Shown here: piece by piece, positions 1 to 9,343 of the stretch
Numbering within the stretch: position 1 is the stretch's first letter
Layout: each line of letters starts with the position of its first letter
NCBI GenBank assembly: GCA_963693285.1
Contig: OY848922.1
Span: 6,126,923 to 6,190,922 of the forward strand
Origin: Xestospongia muta
Lineage: Eukaryota; Porifera; Demospongiae; Haplosclerida; Petrosiidae
Reading direction: 5' to 3'
DNA: 64,000 nucleotides
Position numbers and translations under genes: made by a program
The notes under the pieces: model-generated
What the model saw: only the letters and a program-made list of their open reading frames with translations
Told to the model about the DNA's origin: nothing
Database searches by the model: none

Positions 1-244
1 GAAAGGAGTGCTTCTGCTGTGAGTAGAATGAAAACTTATCTTCGTACAACAATGACACAGCAAAGAATGAATAATATCATGATACTACATATTAACAAAC
101 ATTTAACTGACACAGTTAATCATAAAGAAATACTTAATAACTTTATCACTACGAATGATGAATGTAGTAAACATTTTGGAATATTTCCTTAAGAAATTAG
201 CATTTAGTTTGTGTATACAATAAACATCTATTTTATTCTTTTTT
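1..244. other. Short unassigned stretch
   Basis: AT-rich sequence to the left of the first duplicated block. I see no open frame, splice-bounded exon or repeat that I can name. Confidence 0.4.
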
Positions 245-554
245 CAATGATCATGATTTGGTGTAATTTTAGTACTTCATTTGCAATGGCCTGGGCAGCT
301 CATTTCAGCTTTCTCAACTCCTGTATAGTTGTTTTATAAATGGTTGTCAAAGCTTAGCTGTGATTCTAGATATGTATATATAGTATATATATTATGTATA
401 TTATGCGTTGTAGTTATATTGTGTGCTAATTTTCACATATAAGCTTCATCAACCATACATAAGCCACAGAAGTTACACTAACAAGATTGCCATGGTAACT
501 ACTAGTCAGTCATGTTCATTATTGTAGCTTAGGTTGTGTATTTGACAGCATATA

Positions 555-1208
555 CCGTAGTTCCACGAGTAAGTACCCATGGGCGCTTAGAGTTCATTTA
601 GAGTTTGAAAGTTGTGGGTGCTTACTAGGGATTTTAAAAAGGCTTCTAATAAGCGCCCATGTATGAATAATTAATTATTTACAATCAGGCATAAAAATTT
701 GTCACACCACAGAGTATTTCACATTCTGAATCATCTCACCAAGAATCTGCACGTATGACTGATCTCTAATTTGTAACAGAATCATCTACACGAGAATATC
801 ATGTTAACAAGCCAATATGGAGTCCAGATATAGGGGAGACACTTTCAAGAAAGAAGGAACACAACAATCCTCATGATAGATTCACTGTTGCTGTGATGAA
901 GGGCAAATTGATAGTTGGTCATATCCCAAAAGAAATTTCAAAGATATGTTGGTTCTTTCTTCACAAAGGAGGAACGATACCCTGTACAGTCAAGAACAAA
1001 AGGAGAAGATCCTCCATTGAGCAAGGCAGTTTAGAAATGCCTTGTGAGCTGACCTTTTCAATTCCAAATGGAACAAAAGACAACGAAACTTTAATGTCTG
1101 AAATTTGAAAATTGATAGCCTAACTTATTTTTCATTGCTCAACATGTGGAACAAAAATATGATGGTGTGCGCTGAGATAGAAGTGGGCGCTTGTTCTGGG
1201 AACAATGG
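555..1208 (+). mobile_element. TA-flanked inverted-repeat element with HIRAN-like exon, copy 1
   Basis: The left end reads CCGTAGTTCC and the right end, reverse complemented, reads CCATTGTTCCC. A TA dinucleotide flanks both ends (553-554 and 1209-1210). Just inside are further inverted stretches rich in AAGCGCCC-like sequence. TA target duplication and this kind of end fit the Tc1/mariner-pogo superfamily. The element is only 654 bp and has no transposase, so it is non-autonomous. It carries the HIRAN-like exon at 780-1108. Confidence 0.65.
780..1108 (+). pseudogene. HIRAN-like domain exon inside the inverted-repeat element
   Basis: The frame is open from an AG acceptor at 778-779 to the stop at 1108. 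It includes a His-Asp-Arg-Phe segment (about 872-883), then VGHIPKEISKICWFFLHKGG, and ends with a Glu-Met-Pro-Cys-Glu segment. This resembles a HIRAN-like domain that I recall as frequent in repeat-associated proteins of marine invertebrates. HIRAN domains in general contact DNA ends or stalled forks, but nothing here shows that this one does. The copy at 7499-7760 has a 1-bp deletion and is broken. The ORF looks like an exon carried by a non-autonomous element, with no obvious initiator or partner exons. The family assignment is from memory. Confidence 0.5.
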
Positions 1209-1261
1209 TACCTGATTTGTGAAAAGGGACCACTTCTTTCAAACCATTATAAATCATTGAC

Positions 1262-1263
<2 letters not shown>

Positions 1264-1315
<52 letters not shown>

Positions 1316-1330
1316 GTATGTATGTATATA
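1264..1330. repeat. TA microsatellite with TGTA tail
   Basis: About 46 bp of pure (TA)n followed by TGTATATGTATGTATG. The same composite tract occurs at 8004-8090 in block A2, so it was copied with the block. Confidence 0.9.
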
Positions 1331-1444
1331 CAGTATGAAATAATTCAAAGCATGGCATGACACATAACACTACTTTACATTTTTTTGCAATAGTATGTTG
1401 TGGTCTTTCTATCATTTTGTTTCTTATGACTATAGACAATACAT

Positions 1445-2852
1445 TCATGTGGTGATGGTTTCCACTTGAACAAGATGGTATTTATCCAAGGAAATGACAC
1501 TCATGGAGGCATGCATCTGGAGGGAGTCGTGGAGAAGATGCAGATGAAGTAAGATCAATACTGGCTCTGGTGAACATTTGTGTTTGTGTTGCTAGCTTTA
1601 TTCAAAACTGGACATGGCTTATGTCTTTCTGTTTGAGTAGACATTTGATACAAGATGTTGACATTTACAATAGCTTAGTCTATCAAATGGAAGGTTGCTC
1701 ATTTGTACCATATCACTGTCCTGTGATTTAAGCCATAGTATGAAAGAAGTTGATCACTTTTTTCTACTCCACCGATAAAGGTATTGTACCTATCAACCAT
1801 TAGTGGCTTCTCTACAATTTTTCTTCTTGTAGATGACAATCATGTTCTATGAGTCTTTGTTACTATACTGCTATCGTGGACTGTGCTAAGAATGGTTATG
1901 AGCCATTTATCTTTCCATTGCAAGGCAAGTACGCCATTCTCTAAGTTTTCTGTTCTTATTTTTTCTTTCTTTAATCCCTTTCTTATCTGTCCAGTTTGTC
2001 CTTTACCTTTTGCTTTTGATTTCCATTCTAGAGGCATACCTTTTCTATCTACAAGGGCTGTACCACATATGGTGTCCTGCTTTCTTTAATGACCCAAGTA
2101 GTATCATTACAATAACATATGTAACAGTTTTGTTCTCTCAAACATCTAACATATCATCATTTTCTACAAAATAAGTAAGCATTATACATGTACAATAGTC
2201 AACCCATTATTACTTGATACATACCTGCATACAGAGTCCAATTTTAAGTATAACCTGTTTTGAGTCAGCTAAAGAAAATGTTTTAGTCCCCATTTGTTTG
2301 CTTTTTAGACATGTATTGAAGAAACCAAATTCTGCCCTTGAAGCTAACAATGGCCTCATTATGGAGAGTTCACATCAAGGATTATAACTAGCTTGAAAGT
2401 TACTAATCAGTGATGTAATAAGGGGATGTCTCTTATATAAAGGATCATATCCTGGTTCCCCTTTTTTGTTTTTGGGCTTACTTGTCATTTATGTGTAGAA
2501 ACTTCAAAATTAGGCTGAAATGATCCCTTGACATTACATGAGAGAAGGTGAGTGTACTAAAAGGCTAATACTGAGCCCGGTAATCTTCTAATTTGGGGTA
2601 GTGGATTGTTCCTATTATTATTACCAGAAGAAAAAATTGTAGCTTTTCTGTTGATGTATGCATCTTCTTTTTCCAATAGTTTAGGCAAGGTCAAGTTTGT
2701 CAAAAAAATCAATTGGTGTTTTATCTGTCATATCTTTTCTTCCTTCAGATTCTCCAACAAACTCTGGGATATCATATGCTGCATTACTCAGCATATGATA
2801 TTATATGATATTATTGTTGCACTGATTTCAATTTCATCACCATACTTTAATG
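1445..2852 (-). pseudogene. piggyBac transposase relic P1
   Basis: Read leftward, successive frames give the piggyBac order. First is the end of the N-terminal region (TDKTPIDFFDKL, near 2690), then NVMSRDHFSLILKFLHIND-like (2460-2540), YDPLYK then FKGRIWFLQY (2320-2440), and a GMPLEW segment. ALQWKDKWLITILSTVHD follows (1890-1940), then GGVEKSDQLLSYYG (about 1740) and a final segment with a conserved Asn-Ile-Leu-Tyr. piggyBac transposases cut and paste DNA at TTAA using three aspartates. Stops and frameshifts between all segments show it is dead. The N-terminal acidic exon is better preserved in block A2 (8529-8788). Relative to A2 this copy keeps the whole C-terminal half. Confidence 0.8.
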
Positions 2853-3118
2853 ATTTCAATGTAATAGTAGTAACACAATAGATTCATAATGTTAATGATG
2901 TTATGTAAACATCCATGATGTGATGTTGTTAATAATTATGGTACAATTATTATATAGTTATATTTATGTATATATAATTACAATATAATGCTAATTATGT
3001 GTTTATTATGTATATGTTATGAATATAATTATCTATTCCTGTCCCACCATAACTTGATTTTGTGTATACTATATAAGTGTCATATTGGGTACATCAATGA
3101 ATGTTCTATATCGCTGTG

Positions 3119-3798
3119 ACTCGATCTCAAGACAAGATGGCTGTCCATGGGAGCATGGGAGAATTCTACCTCCAACATTATTGTAGGTCTAATGATGTCT
3201 TTGACAATAAGATATTGGCAGTTTTGTGTAGTGTTTGTGGTCTGTTCATGCATAACTAATCAAGTATATACTAATGCCTAGAAGACTGTCTATCTTTTGA
3301 TTCAATTATAGACTTGGTGAAGGAGAATTATAGTCCAAAATCATCAGTAGTTGTCCATTGTTTTAAATTTAATTTAAGGCTACAACAGCCAGGATAGAGA
3401 GAGGCAACCTTTATAGCTGAGCTGAGACAACTATCCAAGTTTTCTGAATATGGGGAGATGTTTGATGTCATGCTACATGATCATTTAGTGGGTGATATTC
3501 AACAGCTGAGTATTCAACGATGACTGCTGGCTGAACCCATCCTAACTCTGAAACGTGCTCTTGAACTGGTACTTGCAATGTAGTCGGTAGAGAAGGATAC
3601 AAGAGATATTCAGTGCTAAAAAGCCTACTTGTTACCATTGGGGAAAAAATCACTTAGCAAAAAGTTGCAGATTTAACACCTCTGTTTGTCATGGCTGCAA
3701 CAAGAAGGGGCACCTGATCAGATGTTGTAGAAATAGCCAAAAGAGGCCAATCAAGTACAAACATTAACGAGATAGTAGAAGACCTCATTTCTCAATTT
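3119..3798 (+). pseudogene. Ty3/gypsy gag relic (block A1)
   Basis: An ATG at 3137 opens MAVHGSMGEFYLQHYC. After frame breaks the sequence resumes with FIAELRQLSKFSEYGE (about 3405), the segment LLAEPILTLKRALELVLAM (about 3525), and a zinc-knuckle remnant CHGCNKKGHLIRCC near 3690-3730. This is the gag architecture of Ty3/gypsy retrotransposons: a capsid-type region then a CCHC nucleic-acid-binding knuckle. Several internal stops are present. It ends abruptly at 3798 in DDE_4 transposase sequence on the other strand. The parallel copy at 9344-10783 shows what followed. Confidence 0.75.
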
Positions 3799-4530
3799 TC
3801 GCTTGACTAGGTCAATTTCTATTTCAATATCAATACAGACATGAGATAGTTGACAAGAGATATCCACATCAGATTTGTCAGCTGTTTTTTTCCTCGAGTA
3901 AAAGGAGGTAGTTTCATTACAGCACAGTAAAGGCCAGCACTATGATGTATATTAAAACCCCTATCTGCCAAAACTATAACACCTGGTAGTAGGTTCTCCA
4001 AAATAAGTTTTCTGTCAGATGTATATCTGAAATCCTACCTCCTCATCCTTTAGATATAAACGTGATCATACCTTGTGAAGCTACTCCTATAAGGAATTTG
4101 GCAGTGTTGTAGTGCTTGTAATTAGACCAAGTTTGATCTCTGGCTTTCAAGTTAGTGGGTCTTTTCATGAAAACTTCAAAACAGTCTATAATCACAACAC
4201 ATTTTCCAAAGCTCTTTCTGAATTCCATAGGCTGAGCCCGTACCAGTTCTCCTCTATCTGTCCATTTAACAAGAGGACCCAATCGAATATACAATATATC
4301 AATCCATTTCTTCACATGTCGTGCAATAGTTGACTGATTAACTCCAAATCTGTATGATCCTGATCCCCTAGATTAAGGCGCAGCTTCATCAAAGTCATAA
4401 CAAACTGCTGAAAGCCTTTTGTGTAGCGATTAGTACAGCCTACAGCACAGAAGCTATTATGTTTTCCTTTTGCCAGTGAAAATGGCGGATAAACGTCATT
4501 CAGCTCCTTCCACTGCATAACCTCTACACT
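3799..4530 (-). pseudogene. THAP/DDE_4 transposase relic, copy 1
   Basis: Reading from 4500 leftward gives CAVGCTNRYTKG (the start of a THAP-type zinc finger), immediately followed by FQQFVMTLMKLRLNLGDQD (helix-turn-helix region). Then come VKKWIDILYIRLGPLVKW, VVIIDCFEVFM (first catalytic Asp region), and after a break LLPGVIVLADRGFNIH (second Asp region). This is the HTH plus DDE_4 plan of ISL2EU/Harbinger-like transposases. Most of the THAP finger is missing, the Trp expected after ISKG is a stop, and the C-terminal Glu region is degraded and merges into gypsy sequence at about 3798. Copy 2 lies at 12703-13455. Confidence 0.8.
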
Positions 4531-4534
4531 TTAA

Positions 4535-4806
4535 CACTTTGTAACGAAATAATTGCGTAGGCAGTATCACGCAATGACGAAATTTATTTTCCCTTAAGGC
4601 ATAAACACATTGTCAATTGAACATGCTTTGGAAATGTTATAACGTGTTCAAATAAAGCTATAACTAGTTTCTAACTCTCATTTTAAACTGTAAGGATGTC
4701 AATACAGTGGAGTAACAACAAGTGTTGTCTTATACATGGTACACGTAAGTTGACCCACATTGTCTACTATTTGTATTCAAGTTACACCAAGAAGTGCCCA
4801 TTTCTT
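4535..4806. repeat. Repeat R copy 1, abutting TTAA
   Basis: It begins directly after TTAA (4531-4534) with CACTTTGTAACGAAATAATT and aligns over about 270 bp with 6274-6505 and 17360-17626. All three copies start immediately after TTAA. In the other two, piggyBac C-terminal coding sequence lies just beyond the far side. I read R as the 3' terminal part of a piggyBac family. Here it sits alone, inside the DDE_4 flank whose unoccupied version is at 13455. Confidence 0.65.
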
Positions 4807-5494
4807 CTTATTATTTAGAGACCACACTACATCTGAATACTGACTTTACTGAGCACAAGTGGAACCACTAAGTCCAATCAACTACATTTTACTACTGTAA
4901 TCTTGTCCTACACTGTAGAATGCTAGTAGTGTGCATTGATTGTAGCCTTGTCTATTATAAGTAACAATAGACTGCTCACTTTTCTTAGATTGAAAATGTT
5001 ATTTCACATGTTATGATACATTTGAAATTTATTCTTTCGTGTATTTCAACACTTACGAGACCATAATTAATATTAATATCAATGTATTCCTCCCACACGT
5101 AATTGCGTTATTTGTTTCCTGGAGACAGCAATTTTTGACAAGAACGTGTGTCCTTTGTGTGATGACGTTTTAGCTGTCTTTTTCAAGTAAGTTTGTCTTT
5201 CTACGAAGTTAATAATACGCTACATCATTAGTAAAGCTGTGGGTATAACATGTGGTTCTTGTTTAGCCGAATTTGAAAGTAGAGGGTTTACATTGATGTA
5301 GGAAATGGAGTCTACAGACTAGATGAAGGTTTGTAAGAGATATATAGTAGCTAGACATCATATATAATAGCTCATAAATAATAATATATATGTATATATG
5401 TATGTATATTTTGTATAAGCATTACCATGAAATAATGAGTAATATACATTGTATAAATGAACAGACCACACCCAACAGTACATGTATTGGATGT

Positions 5495-5530
<36 letters not shown>

Positions 5531-5573
5531 TGTTTCAAGTGACACAAATATTTAGTTGTAATAGTAACATGGC
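4807..5573. other. No gene seen; contains TG microsatellite
   Basis: AT-rich sequence between two transposon relics. A (TG)n tract at about 5491-5529 is the only structured element. Its reverse reads as a His-Thr repeat that should not be taken as protein. Confidence 0.5.
5491..5529. repeat. TG microsatellite
   Basis: Uninterrupted TG dinucleotides over nearly 40 bp, preceded by TGTGTGTATG. Confidence 0.9.
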
Positions 5574-6243
5574 TTATATATTTCTTTTTGTATGATAAAC
5601 TTTGAAACAATCTGATGGGCACAAAGCTGGATTGTCGCTACAAGTACTACACTTATACAAAGTAAGATGTCTTCTTGCTACCTTGTCTGTTACTGCATAC
5701 AGCACAGTCACGATGCTTCTTGCCTTTTTTCATAAAGTGGTGCAAAGTTTGCAGATGCTCAAGTGTCTGAGAGGTGCGTGGTCCAGTACGTGCTCGAGGA
5801 ATACTATGTTGTGCATCGGAGTGTGTTTCAATGAGTCTACGTCGATATGCAAGGTGAGTGATTGGTCGTTTTCCATTTGTGCTAGTTTGTTCCTTGTAGA
5901 TTATGTAACAATTCACCACCACTACTTCCACAATCCAAAAAAAATACTTTCTTCCACCACTTCACTGACTTATGGAGAAAACTATAATAGCTAACGAGTT
6001 GGTCCATCTTGTCAACACCTAACATGTATTGACTGCTGGCTTCTCTGTTGTTTGAGAATTGTGTCTAAATAATTAAGTAAATTAGAATTTTGCTGTTCTT
6101 TATTTACCTTGACTGTACAGGTAAATTACCAAAGCATGTTTTGTGGAGAGCATCAATACTTATCGTTTGTCAGTCCATGACAAGGTCAGTAAGTCTCCAC
6201 AGCGAAAGGCTTCCACCATACCTCGAGGCCTCTTTTGGTTCAG
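5574..6243 (-). pseudogene. piggyBac transposase relic P3 (C-terminal half with cysteine-rich end)
   Basis: From 6243 leftward the frames read NQKRPRGMVEAF, TLSWTDKR, MLSTKHA, then VDKMDQLVSYYSF (third catalytic Asp) and KSVKWWKKVFF. A 1-bp insertion follows, after which WIVEVVVVNCYIIYKEQ leads into an open frame with ITHLAYRRRLIE. The end is cysteine rich: RDCAVCSNRQ, then CSDNPALCPSDCFKVYHT, and a stop at 5574-5576. The terminal Cys/His pattern is the zinc-binding domain that piggyBac transposases use to bind their own ends. At least three frame breaks are present. The N-terminal half is missing because another TTAA-bounded piece (6274 onward) interrupts it. Confidence 0.85.
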
Positions 6244-6273
6244 CAACATTATAGAAAATAAATTATACTTTAA

Positions 6274-6505
6274 CACTTTTTAAAGAAATAATTGCGTGGG
6301 TAGGATGACGTGATGACGAAATTTAATTTTCCCTCAAACCCTAAGCACATTGTCAATAGAAGATGCTTTGGAAATGTTATAACATGTTCAAATAAAGCCA
6401 TAACTAGTTTATAACTCTCACTTTAAACTGAAAGGATGTCAGTACAGTGGAGTAACAACGAGCGCTGTCTTATACATGGTACATGTAAGTTGACCTACAT
6501 TGTCT
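6274..6505. repeat. Repeat R copy 2, abutting TTAA and piggyBac relic P4
   Basis: It starts after TTAA at 6270-6273 and runs without a gap into the C-terminal coding relic of piggyBac P4. This is the clearest evidence that repeat R is the 3' end of a piggyBac family. It lies inside the older piggyBac relic P3. Confidence 0.7.
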
Positions 6506-6840
6506 TCTTATAGGTGTAGCAAGAGTGACATCAGTAATGTTTGTCGTTCAGTTTCTGTGAGGTGACTCTGGCCAAAAAATGTTCTGGTAATATGGAAGGA
6601 CGAACAGTACGTATTACACTATTGTACAAGGTAATGAGTTGAGTGGCAATATTAAGATTGAAGTATTTCATCTTGTGAAATGATGGTTCACAAAGAAGAT
6701 AGTGAAAAATGTCAGCATTTGTGATAGCTACATCAACGATAAAGTAGGCAATGTATAGAGACCATTTTTGCCCACGAACACTCATAGTATAGTACTGTCA
6801 CAGTTGATCATTTCAATCAACACCACCCATATTTTCAGTG
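6506..6840 (-). pseudogene. piggyBac transposase relic P4 (C-terminal part)
   Basis: Reading leftward from 6840 gives a YTENMGGVD segment, NDQL, then an open frame RGQKWSLYIAYFIVDVAITN followed by DIFHYLLCEPSFH. It ends with a VTSQKLNDKHY-like segment. This matches the piggyBac region around the third catalytic Asp and the following helices. Everything before the Gly-Gly-Val-Asp region is absent. A related piece, split by an insertion, is at 17873-18014 and 18650-18860. Confidence 0.75.
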
Positions 6841-7268
6841 TATTGAGCTATAAGCCACGGACATTGAATGAAGTGTTTTTCACCATTTTTTGCGTTCTTT
6901 TTCCATCAACTATTTGATTTGGTTGAAAATTTGTTGAAATAGGTGTAAACACTTTACAATGATTATGAATTGCTGCAATTTTAGCACTTCAGTTGCAATG
7001 GCTTCGGCAGCTCATTTGAACTTTCTCTATCCCTGTATAGTTGTTTTATAAATGGTTGTCAAAGCTTAGCTGTGATTCTAGACATGTATATACAGTATAT
7101 TTATATTATGTATATTATGTGTTGTAGTTAAATTGTGTGCTAGTTTTCACATATAAGCTTTGTCAAGCATAGATAAGCTTCTAAGGTTACACTTACCAGA
7201 TTGCCATGGTAACTACTAGTCTGTCATCTTCATTATTGTAACCTAGGTTGTGTATTTGACAGCAAATA

Positions 7269-7937
7269 ACGTAGTTCCCTTATTAAGCGCTTATTGGTGC
7301 TTGCAGTTCATTTGATTTGAAAGTTGTAGGTACTTACTAGGGATTTGAAAAAGGTTTCTAATAAGTGCTCAAGTATGAATAATTAATTAATTAACCATCA
7401 GTGGTAACTAAGATAAGGCCTATAAATTTGTTACACCACAGAGTATTTAACATTCTGAATCATCTCACTAAGATGATGCAGGTATGACTGATCTCTAAAT
7501 GGAGTCCAGATATAGGGAAGACACTTTCAACAAAGAAGAAAAACAACAATCCTCATGATAGATTCACTGTTGCTGTGATGAAGGGCAAATTGATAGTTGT
7601 TCATATCGCAAAAGAAATTTCAAAGATATGTTGGTTGTTTCTTCACAAAGGAGAACGATACCCTGTACAGTCAAGGACAAAAGAAGAAGATCCTCCATTG
7701 AGCAAGGCAGTTTAGAAGTGCCTTGTGAGCTGACTTTTCAATTCCAAACAGAACAAAAAATATTGCTAGCCTAACTTATTCCTCATTGCTCAACACGTAA
7801 TAATAACCACAGTAACCACAAATCTAAGATGGTGAGATGGGGTGGGTACTTACATGGGGAATTGACATTTACTTTAACGACAATAATATGAGGCTGGGCG
7901 CTTACATAGAGGTGGGCGCTGGTTCGGGGAACGACAG
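7269..7937 (+). mobile_element. TA-flanked inverted-repeat element with HIRAN-like exon, copy 2
   Basis: Left end ACGTAGTTCCC, right end reverse-complemented CTGTCGTTCCCC, with TA at 7267-7268 and 7938-7939. About 669 bp. It corresponds to 555-1208 within the duplicated block. The HIRAN-like exon inside is damaged. Confidence 0.6.
7499..7760 (+). pseudogene. HIRAN-like exon, broken copy
   Basis: It begins with the WSPDIG segment and matches copy 1 through the Ile-Cys-Trp segment. A 1-bp deletion near 7650 then shifts the frame and leads to an early stop. The 5' part of the exon present in copy 1 (780-815) is deleted here. Confidence 0.6.
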
Positions 7938-8003
7938 TATATATGTGTGACCCAATTTGTGAAAAGCGACCACTTCTTTCAAACCATTATAAATGCTTGA
8001 CAG

Positions 8004-8049
<46 letters not shown>

Positions 8050-8090
8050 GTATGTATGTATGTATGTATGTATATGTATATATAGTATGA
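8004..8090. repeat. TA then TGTA microsatellite
   Basis: About 40 bp of (TA)n followed by seven TGTA units. Counterpart of 1264-1330. Confidence 0.9.
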
Positions 8091-8189
8091 TGTAATTCAA
8101 AGCATGGCATGACACATAACACTACTTTACATTGTTTACAATGGTATGTTGTGGTCTTTCTACCATTTTTTTTTATGACTACAGACAAT

Positions 8190-8790
8190 ACATTTGTTTG
8201 CTTTTTTAGGTATGTATTGAAGAAACCAAATTCTGCCCTTGAAGCAAACAATGACCTCATTTATGGAGAGTTCACATCAAGAATTATAACTAGCTTGAAA
8301 TTTACTAATCAGTGATGTAATAAGGGGACGTCTCTTATATAATGGATCATATCTTGGTACACCTTTTTGTTTTTTTGCTTTCTTGTCATTTATGTGTAGA
8401 AACTTCAAAATTAGGCTGAATCAATCCCTTGACATTAGACGAGAGAAGGTGACTATACTAAAGGCTAATACTGAGCCCAGTAATCTTCTAATTTCGGGTA
8501 GTGGATTGTTCCTATTATTATTACCAGATTAAAAAATTGTAGCTTTCTGTTGATGTATGCATCTTTTTTTCCAACAGTTTAGGAAAGGTCGGTATGAAAA
8601 CTCTGTTTCATCTGTCATATCTTCTGTTCCCTCAGATTCTCCAACAAACTCTGGGATATCATATGCTACACTACTCAGAGAGATATGTTTTGTTGCACTG
8701 ATTTCAATTTCATCACCATACACTATTTCCATACCATCTACTATTTCAGTTTCCACATCAAAATCATTGCTATCATAGTATTCATCATCT
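8190..8790 (-). pseudogene. piggyBac transposase relic P2 (N-terminal part, internally deleted)
   Basis: The open frame 8788-8529 encodes an acidic stretch beginning with an Asp/Glu/Tyr-rich segment (DSNDFDVETEIVDG) and ending near SVAYDIPEFVGESEG and TDETEF. After frame breaks, 8190-8300 gives NEVIVCFKGRIWFLQYIPKK, the conserved piggyBac segment before the first catalytic Asp. An acidic N-terminus followed by these blocks is normal for piggyBac. The whole C-terminal half is absent and the deletion junction lies at a CAT repeat. I first read the acidic frame as the last exon of an ankyrin gene. Its match to P1, where TPIDFFDKL follows, shows that it is transposase. Confidence 0.75.
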
Positions 8791-8922
8791 ATTATTATTA
8801 ATGATTATTAATAATTTATTATTATAGTATTCACTGATCTGTAATAACATTTTAATATCATACTTAGTGTGATATTTATAACCTATGACAACTTGATACA
8901 ATCATACAATGATCTTTCATAC

Positions 8923-9021
8923 CTTATTCACAACAGTAATGTCAGCACCATTACTAATTAATATTTTGATGGTCTCTGGATGATTATTGGAGGCTGCCAA
9001 ATGTAATGCTGTCCAGCCATT
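8923..9021 (-). CDS. Single ankyrin-repeat exon, intact
   Basis: This 99-nt exon has an acceptor after a pyrimidine tract (TTTTATTGTTACAG) and a GTATGA donor, and is phase 0 at both ends. It encodes 33 residues with the ankyrin consensus: NGWTALHLAASNNH, then ILISNGADI. Its frame and phase would join the ankyrin exons at 22178-27332 as the next repeat after a 13-kb transposon-filled intron. It could instead be a stray exon carried within block A2. The same exon with flanking intron sequence occurs, with a 1-bp deletion, at 51262-51359. No following exon could be identified to its left, where piggyBac relic P2 begins within 135 bp. Confidence 0.65.
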
Positions 9022-9343
9022 CTGTAACAATAAAACAAAGAAGCAATACATATACAATGTACACTATACAGATCAATTTCAACTCAATGTACTAGTAGTA
9101 ACACAATACATTCATAATGTTAATGATGTAATGTAAACATCTACTATGTGATGTTGTCAATAATTATGGTACAATTATTATATAGTTATATTTATACATA
9201 TATAATTACTATATAATTCTAATTATGTGTTTATTATGTATATGTTATGAATATAATTATCTATTCCTGTCCCACCATAACTTGATTTTGTGTATACTAT
9301 ATAAGTGTCATATAGGTTGTATTAATGAATGTTCTATATCTAT

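Larger units (their letters stand above)
245..3798. repeat. Composite block A1, direct copy of block A2
   Basis: This stretch aligns in the same orientation with 6957-10035. Both copies contain, in order, a TA-flanked inverted-repeat element, a TA microsatellite, a minus-strand piggyBac relic and a plus-strand Ty3/gypsy gag. A1 keeps about 860 bp of piggyBac that A2 lacks. A1 in turn lacks the roughly 350 bp that holds the ankyrin exon in A2. On the right A1 stops inside the gypsy gag-pol, where a DDE_4 relic begins, while A2 runs on into protease and reverse transcriptase. The block moved as a unit, so its elements are not independent insertions. Confidence 0.85.

Noticed and set aside
5602..5994. 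130-codon plus-strand ORF
   Set aside because: It is the antisense shadow of a piggyBac C-terminal relic that has clear conserved cysteines and VDKMDQLVSYY on the minus strand.
8529..8788. Acidic open frame following the ankyrin exon, first read as the last exon of the ankyrin gene
   Set aside because: It does not join in phase with the ankyrin exon, and its counterpart in block A1 runs into TPIDFFDKL and other piggyBac blocks. It is a transposase N-terminus.
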